Source: Lophius americanus (lineage: Eukaryota; Chordata; Actinopteri; Lophiiformes; Lophiidae). From it: 64,000 nucleotides of DNA. Location of the stretch: NCBI GenBank assembly GCA_037951165.1, contig JBBDHG010000061.1, forward strand, positions 9,049,001 to 9,113,000, read 5' to 3'. Shown here piece by piece: positions 1 to 11,900 of the stretch. Numbering within the stretch: the stretch's first letter is position 1; each line of letters opens with the position of its first letter. Under the pieces are notes generated by a model. That model ran no database searches and was not told where the DNA came from. It saw nothing but the letters and a program-made list of their open reading frames with translations. The position numbers and the translations under genes were made by a program.

Positions 1-1778
1 GTTTTAAAACGTGTTTATTATGTCTTATCATAAGCACATTTTAAACTATATTTATATTTGGGTTCAAAATTTTTTGAATAAAACAAAGAATGTATAACAT
101 TTAACTTAGTGAGATAATGTGTTCTTAATAGATTTTGTATAGAGGCTTACTATCTACTACTCGACTAAGTTGGATTTCTGTGAATAATTTGAATTAAAGA
201 TCATGGGTAAAGACATATTATTCATTTCCTTTTACTCATTTTTTAAGGGTCACGATAGTATAGCTGTAATATTTTTCTATATTCCTTTTTGATGACCTCT
301 GTAATCCTAAAATGGCTTATATAAATGCCCTACCAGTATTCACCCGTTATGATACACGTGTTTATGCCCCATTGCTTGAATTGAGCTATGTTTATAGCGG
401 CTGGTGATTGGAGGTTGATCTACTCTTACACTCATCCTATGCTGGTCTGAATGCTGAGACTAAATTAAATAACTATATAAATGTATCAGACAAGTATAAT
501 GACAATGAAGCTATAGCTTCATTAATATAGTGTGAGATTTTCTGCTTGCTCCATAAAAATTAGACACAGATATGATACAAAAGTGTCCTTCTGTGCTCCC
601 ACTTCTTGTTGATACTCTTAATTGACTCATAGAAAATTCAGCAGAACCTCTAATAACATCTGCATGTAGAGCAAGATGAATGCTTGTTTAAAGCCAATCA
701 GAGCTGGTGGAAAGGATTTGTTCCAAGCTTTTATAAATAAGGTGGAGAACTTTTTGTGATTATTTCTCTCAAAAGGGGTCGATAGGCAGGTGGGGCTGCA
801 CAGCGAGCAAGGGCAGGGCTAATTTACCTATGTGGTCCAGGCACAAATTTAGGAAATTAGTCAGCCTTGTCCACATGGGCTGTGCTAATATAAAAGAAAA
901 GATGCAAGCATACTACCAGCATCAGGGCTGCGAAGCATCTCCGTTTCTCACAGAGGGAGGTCTGGAATATCAATCAAGATTAATTCATGCCAGGATTATG
1001 CTTGGAGCAATGATCAGTGCCTTCCCATGATTCTTGAAACGGAAGTAGAAGAAATCAGGTTGCTCATGTGGATCAATTTACCAACTATGTTAGAACAACA
1101 CTCATATATAGATAGTAAAGCAGGCTTTTTCTTGAACATTTAATCGCCATCGCTTAGACGCTCCTGCCGCAGAAGATTTTAACCATACAAATAGTGCAGT
1201 ACCCCTTTAAAATGTATAAATTATCCTAATCTCAAGATCTCAGGCTAACTTATTATTTTTATTCTAAAAATATAGTTGTGATTACCTAAAGGTTGCTGGA
1301 CTTCACTAACTACTATTTTAAATATATGCTCATCACTCATACTGACCTGGCAGGGCATCAAGAAGGTGGTTTATCCAGGATGAAGCTCAGCCATTGCCCT
1401 CAGGCTGTGCTGATCCCTGAGAATTCCCCAGATGTAGGAATCTTGAGATCAAAATTACTGGTTATGGGGGAGTCTGTTCAGAGAAATAATTTCACAATGT
1501 TGCACATCTTGCATTGGCAGAGATCAGGAATGCCAGGCTAGCAGACAAAGATGATGTCTTCAGTATCTGACATCAGATCAAGAAGCCCATGTTACTGATT
1601 ACTGCATCAGACTCTTCTTCAATCAGAGTTTTTGTATACTCACAGTTATATCAGTGATCTTGAAGGATGAAATCAGAGGCAATGTGTTTTCTTGGGCAAA
1701 TGCAATAAAGAATTTATCTATTATAATAAAGAAAACAAAATTCCTTAGTTAGAGAGAACAAATGATCACCTTATAATG

Positions 1779-1779
<1 letters not shown>
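1..1779. other. Non-coding, nothing recognised
   Basis: AT-rich sequence with only short ORFs (the longest are 66 and 82 codons at 830-1030 and 1293-1541). None shows a recognisable domain, a codon pattern suggesting selection, or convincing flanking splice sites. I see no RNA gene and no clear repeat here. Confidence 0.5.

Positions 1780-1824
<45 letters not shown>
1780..1824 (+). repeat. (TCAA)n tail of a LINE copy
   Basis: About eleven copies of CAAT/TCAA run directly into a CTTTATTTATATAGTGCCAA motif. A shorter version of the same junction occurs at 48975-49010. Read on the minus strand this is the 3' end of a LINE followed by its ATTG simple-repeat tail, so the tract marks the 3' terminus of the element at 1825-3012 rather than an independent microsatellite. 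Confidence 0.8.
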
Positions 1825-1834
<10 letters not shown>

Positions 1835-3012
1835 TAGTGCCAATTCACAACAGCAGTTGTCTGAAGTTGCTTCCCATAAAGAGCAGGTCTAGACCAAACT
1901 CTTTTCACAATTATCTTACAGATCTTTATTATAATTATCTAACAGCGATATAAGATATAATTATCTTACAGCGTTCTGGTTTTGTACATGAAGAGGAAGA
2001 TTTTGAAATACATTATAGATTTTACCGGGAGCCAATGAAGGGAAGCTAATACAGGAGATATAAGTTCTCTTAACCTGGTTCTGGTCAGCACACGTGCAGA
2101 AGCGTTCTGGATCAGCTGGAGGGGCTTCAGCTGCTTATTGGTACTACCTGTTAGTAGAGCATTACAGTAATCCAGCCTGGAAGTAACAAATGCATGAACT
2201 AACTTTTCTGCATCTTCTTGAGACAAAATATGTCATATTTTAGAAATATTATGCAGATGAAAAAAAGGAGTCCTAGAAATCTGTTTTATGTGGGAATCAA
2301 AGGTCATATCCTGATCAAAGATAACTCCCAGGTTCCTCACAGCGGTGCTGGAGGCCAAGGTCATACCATCCAGAGTAGATATATCATCAGATAAATTGTT
2401 TCTGAGGTGCTTGGGTCCCAACACAATAACTTGGGTTTTTTATCTGAATTAAATAATAAAAAGTTCGAAGTCATCCAGGTCTTAATGTCTATGAGACATG
2501 CAACTAAATTGGATAAGTGATTAGATTCACCTGGTTTCATTGATAAGTACAATTGTGTGTCCTCTATATAAGAGTGAAAGTTTATGGAATGTTTCCTGAT
2601 AATGTAGCCTAAAGGGAGCAAATATAATGGGATCAAATTGGCCCAAGCACAGATTCCTGGGGAACTCAGAGGGTAACTTTGCTATGCATGGAGGATTCAT
2701 TGTTAACAAATAGAAACTAATATCTATCACATTAATATGCCTTAGGGCGGCACGTTGGCGCAGTGGCTAGCGCTGCTGCCTCACAGCAAGAAGGTACCGG
2801 GCTTGAATCCAAATCCATGTCTGCCGGTTTTTCTGTGCGGAGTTTGTATGTTGTCCCCATGTCTGTGTTGCTTCTCTCTAGGAACTGTCTAGGGTGTACC
2901 CCGCCTCTCACCCAATGTCAGCTGGGATATGCTCCAGTCCCCCTGTGACCCTGAACAGGATAAACAGTAGATAATGACTATGACTTAAACCAATTTAATG
3001 CTATGTTGCACT
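1825..3012 (-). mobile_element. Decayed CR1/L2/Rex1-like LINE fragment, interrupted by a SINE-like element
   Basis: Minus-strand peptide fragments at 1966-2226, 2233-2424, 2361-2636 and 2527-2730 match the reverse transcriptase C-terminal half of the fuller LINE at 49778-51980 (for example VTSRLDYCNALLTGS and LQLIQNASARVLTRT). The fragments lie in different frames, so frameshifts and stops have destroyed the ORF. Relative to the 50 kb copy, most of the 3' untranslated part has been lost, since coding homology begins close to the tail. The element is 5'-truncated. At 2745-2978 a SINE-like element has inserted, and LINE sequence resumes at about 2988 (cttaaaccaattt, equivalent to the stretch near 50670). 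It is a dead retrotransposon relic, not a gene. Confidence 0.85.
2745..2978 (+). mobile_element. tRNA-headed SINE-like repeat nested in the LINE
   Basis: It begins GGGCGGCAC-TTGGCGCAGTGG and continues with AGCGCTGCTGCCTCACAGC, a pol III box-A-like head. It ends with the GTGTACCCCGCCTCTC, AGCTGGGATATGCTCCAG and CCCTGTGACCCTGAACAGGATAA motifs typical of an abundant teleost interspersed repeat (family knowledge; exact family name not assigned). The middle appears deleted compared with the full-length form I know. Flanks are TATGCCTTA (2736-2744) and TATGACTTA (2979-2987), a 9-bp target-site duplication with one mismatch. Both flanks are LINE sequence, which dates this insertion after the LINE. 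Confidence 0.8.
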
Positions 3013-4674
3013 GTGTGAGGCTGTATGTGATCAAAAAAGGATGTTTCTTCTTCTTAAATATGACAAGAGGAACACACATTGTTTTTGGAGCTATCTGTGG
3101 CGAGGAATAAGGACTGTAATTTCATTTGTTCGTTCAAACAAAGATTTCATGTATTTTCCATGCATAGAATATTTCCAGCGGGTTGGTCTGATCAGCACAA
3201 AGCTTATTATGACAGGGAGTGACATCAGATTATAAGTTTATTCCGCTCTCTTTCCAGCTCTTTCCAGATAGTCACAGGTTTTGTTTATGCAGCACAGTTT
3301 TTTAGACAGCTGTCAAAACAAAAGTTATTTGTCCGCACTTGTGTGAACAATCAAAATTAAAAAAATAACCAACGTTTACAGTGTGGCAAACAAATAGTGT
3401 GTAAATCACATTTGAGCTTAGTTCTGTAACGTACTCATATAATATCATATAATATCAAAATGAATTATATGTTGATCATTTGCAGGATAAAGTTCTTTAA
3501 TGTTTTCCATGATATTTGATGATAGCTCTTCAAAAAGACTAGAAATTGGAAAACACTAGAAATGTGTCTGTGCAGTTGGATGAGACAACACAAAAGAAAG
3601 CTTTCTTCTCTTGACCTGGATTTCTGCTGATAACATTGTTTGACAAAAGCTGGAGGTTTGTTTCATGATAAGTTTGTTTATGTTTATTCAAGAAATGCTA
3701 TCACAGACCAGCTGTAGTGTCCAAAAAAGTACTGAGAAATTCAAGGTACCACAATATCAGGGTGTAAAAATAATCCATTACTTCATTAAAAGCAGTTCAA
3801 TCAGAGAAGGCTGAGAGTGAACAAAAAGTTGAATAATTTATTACAACAGATGATGTGTGAAAATTAGTCTATTACTAAGTCTTTGGCAGTCAGATTCATC
3901 TGGGTGATTGGGAACAAAGGGTCTCTGCCCTGATCCTCCCGTACCCCCTTATGGAGTCTCAATACTGGTGATTGTGGCTGACGACTCTGCTGAGACTGAT
4001 AAATCCTCATCTGATGGGTCTGTGAGGACTAGGCAGAGATGGGGAGGTGGAGGGGTGTGAACCAGCAGTATGAAACAACTAGATGGATGGAGAGAGAGTC
4101 ATATTTAAAGGCAGCAGCTGATGGTGGTGAGCTAAGCATGCAGGTGTGTCACAGTAACTGGACAGATGAGGCTGCCTGAATGAGTGCAGATGATATCAAC
4201 TGATACTCCACACCGGGTAGAAGGTGATTCACACTGAGCATTTTACAAAGTAGAGGATAATAGAATGGAATGAGCAGTTACTATGGCCTGAGTTTTCAGT
4301 AGTATATCTTTTCTATTGAACGTTTGACAGATCTCAATTATAGCTCGCACATGTGTATTTAGTTTCATCATTCGTCGTTTATCAAAAATGATTGCACATG
4401 CAGTAATGTGAAGATCAAGGTCTAGCTTATTTTAACTTCTGGAAGTGGCAGTGTAATGTTGTGTGGATACTTTGCTCCTTCATAGACAGAATAACTATCC
4501 AATGCAATGATGTCAGAGGCTGAATGAAGTCGTAGGCTGAGTGAAGTCAGAGGCATAGTGATGTTGGAGGCTGACCTCCATGTTTTCCAAAGTGCTCTAC
4601 TGTTGTTGCTCAACAGCAGTCTATTTAGTTACTTTCCACCATTGTGTAACTGATAGCCTTAGACATGTGGATGA
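3013..4674. other. Non-coding, nothing recognised
   Basis: AT-rich intergenic sequence downstream, in the minus-strand sense, of the first Thy-1-like copy. ORFs are at most about 64 codons and look like chance. No repeat family, RNA gene or splice-flanked exon was recognised. Confidence 0.45.
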
Positions 4675-4679
4675 CAGCC

Positions 4680-5263
4680 TTAGTTTCGGTTTGATGTTTG
4701 CCGGGTGAGGAGTACCTTGAGGTAGAGTGGAACATTTCTGTGGATGCACTGATGGCTGAGGAGAGCGATTTTGATAGCCTTAGACATGGCTCTCTCACTG
4801 ATGACAGAGCAGATTGGTAGAAGCCCTGCAATGAAGAAGAATGAAACATTAGTTAGTGTTTTAGTTGGTGTTAAGAGGAAGAGCCAAATAGAAGGATGAG
4901 GTGAACTCCACTCACTGTGATGGACAGCCATGCTATACTCCTTCCAGTTGTCTCCCTGGTAGACCCTGCAGGAGTAGGTGAATGGCCTCTCATCAGCCAT
5001 CAGCGCCCAGGTGAGACGACACAGACCGGGATTGACCAGGCTGATGTTGCTCCTTCTACGGTCGTCCACTGACACATATTTAATGTTCCTGGGGAGGGTG
5101 CTGCCCACCAGCCGGCTGTCCTGACGATACTCACAGTAGGGACCCGAGACGTTATTAATGGCTGGAAACTCACAGTCCACCCTGATGTTTCGCTTCAGGT
5201 AAGTCAATCATGGGAACATCTGACGCCCACGTGGAGTGAACAGAAAGGTAGTAAAGGAGTTCA
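4680..5263 (-). pseudogene. Thy-1-like pseudogene (copy 1)
   Basis: Exon-2 equivalent is 5263-4916 (348 nt, acceptor CTCTTGCAG before it, donor GTGAGTG after it). Exon-3 equivalent starts at 4825 after TTCATTGCAG. The exon-2 peptide carries the Thy-1-like pattern NIRVDCEF, GPYCEYRQDSRLVGST, NPGLCRLTW and FTYSCRVYQ. Two lesions are visible. At 5210-5208 the reading frame has TGA where the sister copy at 8.6 kb has TGT, so the first Ig-domain cysteine is replaced by a stop. The exon-3 frame departs from the family after RLLPICSVIS and becomes a polar tail ending at 4680, with no hydrophobic GPI-anchor signal. No signal-peptide exon was found upstream. I call it a pseudogene; a downstream start after the stop would give a protein with no leader and no anchor. 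Confidence 0.75.
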
Positions 5264-5575
5264 CTGCAAGAGAAGGGAGATGGAGCATACTTTTTTATTT
5301 TTATTTATTTAATGAGAAACAAATGAGACACTATCAAAGACCAGCAGCCGAAGCTAAAGCCAACACTGAACCGAGATGCCTCCCCTGAATGTGAGTAGGT
5401 CAATCAAAAGTAATCAAAAATGTTCTGTCGGCTTTTCTTCCATCTGTAGCAAGTGAAGAACAATGTTTGACCAAATGGCTAATGCTAAATGAAAATGAAT
5501 AGCTACGTCTACCCAGATTTCTCCCTAAAGCTCTTCCTGGTCAACCGAACAAATATCTACAAAAACATGTTTTTG
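5264..5575 (-). repeat. Upstream flank shared with the 8.6-8.95 kb region
   Basis: The sequence upstream of copy 1 (for example aatgagaaacaaatgagaca near 5310 and the stretch around 5415-5575) matches the sequence upstream of copy 2 (8660-8950) closely, including non-coding DNA. The two minus-strand Thy-1-like copies therefore arose by a DNA-level segmental duplication that carried flanks and introns, not by retroposition. The match is broken by a different insert in each copy near 5340-5400 and 8710-8785. Confidence 0.75.
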
Positions 5576-7570
5576 ACAGGTTTATTAATTGATTTATTTT
5601 GCTGACCAGCTTAGATTACCCTTTTATTTGCAAAATGTATATCACAATTGTAACTTTGGAGTTGAAGATGTAAAATTTGAAAAATCAACGACATCATATC
5701 AATATCAAAGTTTTATAATGCTAAAAGGGTTGAAACTTGGGCATCAGTAACAACAAAAATAAGCTCTTCATATGTTAAAAGCTAATACTGAAACTGCATA
5801 AGGAGCTCTTTATAGTGTTTAATCAGTTTGGTGTACCATGGTTTCTGATCGGTCAAGTCTATATAGTTACTTTTCACCATGATGGACATCTCACTGACTG
5901 CTCAAGCTGCTGTTAAAGCGGTGCAACGACTCCCTCTGCAGGACAAAAAACAGGAAAACACCATAAACAGCAACTATCATCTGAGTGGGTTGTGTGCCTG
6001 ATACAGAGAAAACTGCACTGGCTCAGGACATTACTGCTGATCAGACTTGGAGTGTGTGTATCCCAGCATTAAGTGGGCAAGAGGTGGATATTTATACACT
6101 TTAAACTTCATTTGATTGTATTTTTGATTTATTATTATATTAACATCTGGAAATAAGAAAAAGACAGGAAGACTTTTTTTGTAACCTCTATTAAATACTA
6201 TACTTTTGCTATAGCTTTTTTTACGCTTTTGATGGTAGGCTTAAACAAAAACACACTGATTCCTATTTATATATATATAAAGACCTATTTATATCAAATA
6301 CTTCTTTGCAAATAATTGTGAGCAGCTTAGCATCGTAAAATGATGGTAAGACAAAACAGAAAGGCTCTGCAGACACAATAATTGTTCAAATGTGACCCTG
6401 AAGTGAAATAGATTGAATGAAGTATGCAGCAAAGAGCTTAAAAAGCATGGAAGGCCTGTGCTCAGAAAACACACGATATTAGAAAATAGAAGAAGCTTTG
6501 GAAAAGCATATTATTTTACAATGTTAGCATGAATGTACATATGGTATACATGTGTACTCGTACAGGTGCAGGGCAGCATTTCATTAAACACGCCAGGGTT
6601 TTTGACAGTGAGTATTTCTTATGAGAGGTTCAAGAACGTCATCTTCCTGACCCTAAAGCTAAACCTCAGCCTTTAGTGAAGGATTAAACAGCGTTTGTCT
6701 CTGTCACACAGATTCACTTCAATAACTGAAACTGACTTGTCCCAAACGTCTTCAAGTAGAGAAGAGTCTCCCCAGTCATTAAAGCAAACAAATATTACCA
6801 TAGAATCATATAAGTGTCGGAAATATTGCTGCTCATAGAGAAAAACCTCCCCAAGATGCAGCATTTGAGCAGCTATGCTGGGACCAGATGACGCTGACAT
6901 GGGATACAGATATTAATCAGAGATTAACAATAGCAAACATGTAAAGCAGTGTTTGAGTAGTTGACTACTACTGTCACTAAAATCAGCCCACATGTCTGAA
7001 TTGGTATACATTGGCAGATATATAATACAAATTAAAATTAAAGGAGTCAAGTCAAAAAAATGAACATTTCTGCTATTTGAACCTATTCGTGTTCAGAAGT
7101 TTGATAAGGTGCATATAAAACTACAGAAAGCATAACATATTTTTTGGTCTTTACAAAATGATTGTTTAAATGGGACACTGGTAAATTTCAATTACAAGAG
7201 AGAATCTGTCAAAATAATAAAATGTTTCTAATATGTATTTTATATAAGTTTAATGTCATATTGTTGCATTTGTTTTTGATTTTATATTATCAGGATGACT
7301 TCGTCCTCTTAATAGCATCATCAAACAATTATCGCCATTGTGATGAGTTGACAATGACGTCTTTATCGGTGATGTGGAAAATTATTTAACCGCCTCCTGG
7401 TTTCTTCTATTCTTTCTATTTTTTTTCTTAATGACCCACATAAGTTGTGGGGAAAATGTTCTTTGTACTGATCAGTTGAAAGTTGAACTAATTTTATGAC
7501 AGGGGTACCTTTACATCTGGCATAAACCAAAAAGAAAGAAACTTTATACTTCCAGTCAAGCATGGAGGTG
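5576..7570. other. Non-coding spacer between the two minus-strand Thy-1-like copies
   Basis: AT-rich, with no ORF above about 75 codons and no recognisable domain. No signal-peptide exon that would suit the copy at 4.7-5.3 kb was found in it. Confidence 0.4.
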
Positions 7571-7748
7571 GGGCCTGCTGTTCAGGTCAGTTTGTAGAGC
7601 AGACGGGCCATATACAGACATTGAGTCCTAATTGCATAGCAGTCACAGGTTCAGTTCCACCTGTGTCCCTTTGCTGCATGTCACCACTCTGTCTCTTTCT
7701 CCCTATCTTCAGCCGTGCTGTCAATAAAGGCCTATGGGCCAAAAAAGG
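7571..7748 (+). mobile_element. tRNA-derived SINE
   Basis: A degraded pol III head (TCAGTTTGTAGAGCAGACGG, box-A-like, and CACAGGTTCAGTTCCACC, box-B-like) is followed by TTTGCTGCATGTCACCACTC, a TCTCTTTCTCCC pyrimidine stretch and TGTCAATAAAGGC, then a short A-rich end. This order matches a SINE common in teleost genomes. The head is too diverged to be a functional tRNA gene. Confidence 0.75.
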
Positions 7749-8080
7749 ATCATGGACGTGGGAGTGTTGCTGAAGGTGGTGACTTATGTTTTGGAAAACC
7801 TTCTTTCCACATTATATAGAATTATCAATCAAACTTACATTTTGTTTCCATTAAAGTTGCCTTTGGTTTTTTATAGTTTGAAGATCTAACATGAATTAGA
7901 GTGAGATACACACAAAACAAAAATACAGGAAACCATTGGGGGTCCAATACTTTTTTCCAACACTGTACAGAATATCTTTCACACTTTGGAGGTTCATCAT
8001 GAAAGTACGCAAGTCTCAAATAAAAAATAATGCAAATAAAATCATCTAAGAATGTCAATGGTGTTTCGTTCGTGTGAAAA
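7749..8080. other. Non-coding, possible small transposon fragment
   Basis: It contains TTGGGGGTCCAATACTTTTT-TCCAACACTGTAC (about 7937-7972), which resembles the ends of small teleost DNA transposons. I could not find the matching other end, so no element boundary is claimed. Confidence 0.3.
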
Positions 8081-8088
8081 TTGAGAGT

Positions 8089-8658
8089 TCATGGACTCAG
8101 AAAACCCATAACCACAGGAAGTGACATCAGCAGTGACAGAAACCAAGGTGCTGATTTGAACATGACACTGATGGCAGAGCAGATTGGTAGAAGCCCTGCA
8201 ATAAAGAAGAATGAAACATTAGTTAGTGTTTTAGTTGGTGTTCAAAGGAACAGCCAAATACCAGAATGAGGTGAACTACACTCACTGTGATGGACAGCCA
8301 TGCTATTCTCCTTCCAGTTGTCTCCCTGGTAGACCCTGCAGGAGTAGGTGAATGGCCTCTCATCAGCCATCGGTGCCCAGGTGAGACGACACAGACTGGG
8401 ATTGACCAGGCTGACGTTGCTCCTCCTACGGTCGTCTACTGATACGTATTTGATGTTCCGGGGGAGGGTGCTGCCCACCAGCCGGCTGTCCTGACGATAC
8501 TCACAGTAGGGACCCGAGACGTCGTGAGTGGCTGGAAACTCACAGTCCACCCTGACGTTTCGCTCCAGGTAAGTCAAACATGGAAACATCTGAGGCCCAC
8601 GTGGGGTGAACAGAAAGGTAGTAAAGGAGTTCACTGGAAGAGAAGGGAGATAGAGCAT
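8089..8658 (-). CDS. Thy-1-like GPI-anchored Ig-superfamily protein (copy 2), two visible coding exons
   Basis: Exon-2 equivalent is 8633-8286 (acceptor CTCTTCCAG, donor GTGAGTG) and exon 3 is 8195-8089 (acceptor TTTATTGCAG). Both introns sit in phase 1 and exon 3 is 107 nt, exactly as in the plus-strand gene at 17.1-17.8 kb. The Ig-like part has cysteines in FPCLTYLERNVRVDC, GPYCEYRQ, PSLCRLTW and FTYSCRVYQ. Exon 3 encodes RLLPICSAIS followed by a hydrophobic tail (FLSLLMSLPVVMGFL) before TGA, a plausible GPI-anchor signal. No stop interrupts either exon. The doubtful part is the N-terminus: no separate signal-peptide exon is visible. The frame is open upstream through the acceptor to an ATG at 8658-8656 (MLYLPSLPVNSFTTFLF), giving a possible 159-aa product with a weak leader. 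Either that start is used, a distant leader exon exists, or this is a young pseudogene. The family assignment rests on the Thy-1-like cysteine and GPI pattern. Confidence 0.55.
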
Positions 8659-8949
8659 ACTTTTTTTTTTTAAATTTATTTAATGAGAAACAAATGAGAC
8701 ACTATCAAAGATTTGCAGCCGAAACTACAGATTCGCTCTGAGTGAGTTATCCACTCATAGCAGTAACATAAGGAATCTAGAAGCAGCAAATAAGTAATCA
8801 AAAATGTTCTGTCGGCTTTTCTTTCATCTGTACAAAGAGAAGAACCATGTTTGACCAACTGGCTAATGCCAAATGAAAATGAATAGCTACGTCTCCCCAG
8901 ATTTCTCCCTAAAGCTCTTCCTGGTCGACTGAACAAATATCTGCAAAAA

Positions 8950-11900
8950 CGCGTGGAATATACATTTTTTATAATGTTTGCATAACTATAATAATTTGTA
9001 AAATATTTTAAAAATACTTATTTCAGATGCCTATATGTGCTTTCCATGTGGAACTAAACATTTAAATTAGCCTAAATCTGACCAACACAAGTTCACAGAC
9101 ATTTAACCTGCAGTTTTCGATGTAGGTTAATAGCCTCCAAATATGGGATACACATCTTATGGCCCATAACAAACTGTGCAATTTAACTTTCTGTTTGTCC
9201 AGCAATTTGAGAGGAGGAGATTTGGATATATTCTCTTAAGACAGAGTAGACACAACAAGAGCAATCCCATATAAATAACCTTTGGTGTGGCATAAGAACA
9301 TTCTCAATCTACCCCTTTGCCTGTGTCTCAATCAAAATGTAGAGTTGTCCATTATGGCCTCAGATGCATCACTCAACCCAGCTTAATTAAAATCCATTCC
9401 TTACTTTTCGCAAGATCCTGGAGAAAACAACCCGAATGAATGCATTCAGTAAATCATTAGTAGTGGTAATTTTATATAATAGATTCTCTTCCTGACCCTT
9501 AATCCTTTTAGATTACAGACACTCTATGTTCAGTATCAGTATGTATATGTGAATCTGATTTAACCAGTTCATGTTGGTTGCTGCTGGTTTAATGCTTAAC
9601 CTCAATGGGCTCACTGCACTTTAGTTTTTCATATTCAGTCGGTGTCAGATTTTTCCAGATCTATGTTAATACTTTAACATCAAATATTTTTTTGGGTGAT
9701 TAAAATGAAAAACATCTGGCAATAGCCATTAGAAGAATCATTCCTAAATGGATCGACATTGCCCCCTAATGGTACATGAAGATACTGAAGGTTTGCAGGC
9801 AGAGATGATTTAGATTACCATATTACAAAACGTTACTAATAATCTGAACTAATAATGCAACAACATTGGATCCAAACATCAAGCTGAATTTGAAGTCTCA
9901 CTGCCAGTGATTACTTTTGTATTCATTTAGAATATTGTGTGTGATTTAATTATGACACAGTAATGAGCCAAGCTGTGATGAGTGTAATGAATGCGTATTT
10001 AAAGTTACAAACGTGTCAGTTCAAATCAGTTCAAAATATAATTTGTCAGGAGTTTATTCAGTATGAAGCTTTAATAATTTACTATATTGACTTAATTTCT
10101 TATTTGTTGCATGCAAATGTTTATGCTTATATGCATTGAGTTTTAATTCTCAATGATTTGCTACAGACTGACATTAAGTGTTATAAAAATATATAAGAAA
10201 GTAACGAATCTTAATTTTAGTGTTTGTCAGTATTAAGATGCAAAGAAAATGGGTGGGCTTCAATATAAAAGATTAGCTAGGCAACAGAGGATATCAGGAT
10301 TTCAAGTGGGCTGGGATATTCTTCTAGTTTGGGAATGAATGGGATGTTAAGAAATGTACACAAAATGTCCAAGTAAATATTGGTGTGTGTAAGTAAGTGT
10401 ATGGTCTGGGTTGCAATGACTTCATCCTTTCGTACACTTCTACATGTGGATTACATAATCTTTATGGAACTTGATCTTGAAAGTGATATCAAAGGTGGAT
10501 TTTGGTAATGAGAGTTTTGATTCATGGAGAATTTTGATTTGGTATGGAAATTGAAAAAATATTAGACACAACACAGAGATTTTTTCTAGCCTACATTTCA
10601 CTTACTTCACAAAATTAATACTATGCATCAAATAATCTTTTGGTTGCAAGAAAGTCAAAAATGCAGCCGCCCACACAGACATGGAAATGTGCAGATTAAT
10701 AGACAGTTAGAATAGCACATACTGTGAGATTGATGCGTCATCATAATCCTGCCTAAGAGAAGACAGGCTGTGGCCAAAATGTGCGGCTCCATGGCGACTG
10801 GTGTCTTTCCAGAGAGACGAATAACCTTCAAAGCAGGACCTGAGTTCAACATGGGACATCAGGAGAAAGTTGAACAAGCAGCCCCTGATTCAGAAGCAAC
10901 CTTTAAACATTGGGATGATGCATCCACAGTAGCATCGCTATTTGGCCAGTCTAAGATTCTCCCTGCAGCTCGGATGCAGGCAGGCTACGCCCATGCAGAG
11001 CCTTTTTACTGCAGCAGCTTTTCAGATCTCTCTTCCACCAGAGATTTGTTCGGGCATCGAAGAACGCACAGACATGCACTTCTGATCTGTAAATGTTAGA
11101 AATGAAGAACTGACCTTACTGATGGACTTGCTCTGCGGAGGAGACAGTGGGTCTTACTTGATATATTGTCACTTACAGGAAGTTTTTATTCGGCCGTGTC
11201 TCCCAATCCAACGGTCCTCTGCAGACTTTGACTGCAGAAATTCAGCCTACGTCCAGGCTCTTACACGCTTGTGTGTGCGCGTATGCGTGTGTTAATGTGT
11301 GTTTGTGTGCAAATCATCTGTTATCCTAAAAAAAACCTTTCGTCGTTGCGCAGCCCCATGAGCAGGTTCCAGATACTGTTCACTTTTTTCACAAAAAAAA
11401 AACTTTAATGTCATCATAATTAAATGATCAATGAACAACGTGAAAGTCTCATGTGTGACTCAAACTTGATGGGGAGTTTTTGTATTTTTGTATCATTTTA
11501 AAGTTGGGGGACTTTGCAGATAATCAACATATTTTCTCTCATATTACTAAATGATTGTTATAACTTAAATTCTTATTTTCAGAGAGCTGTCCTATCTTGA
11601 CACACAAAGAGAGTTCCCTCTGCAGGATGAAAACGAGAAGAACCAACGAAATACTATTACAAATACAGCAGTGGATGTTTTGGTGACATTAAGTGTGAAA
11701 AAAAACAATTTCGAATGAACCTTACATTTGAAATGCTTTAGCTGCTGTGTTTTCGCCAAAAATACACAAACGTCTACATAATTTCAGATGTGCTGTTGTT
11801 TAATGTGTCTATTTGTTGAAATCAATCTAGCAAAGATGGAGTACTGGAAAAACATCATGAAACACATGATTAAAATACTCCTTTATTGATGGTCCCTAAT

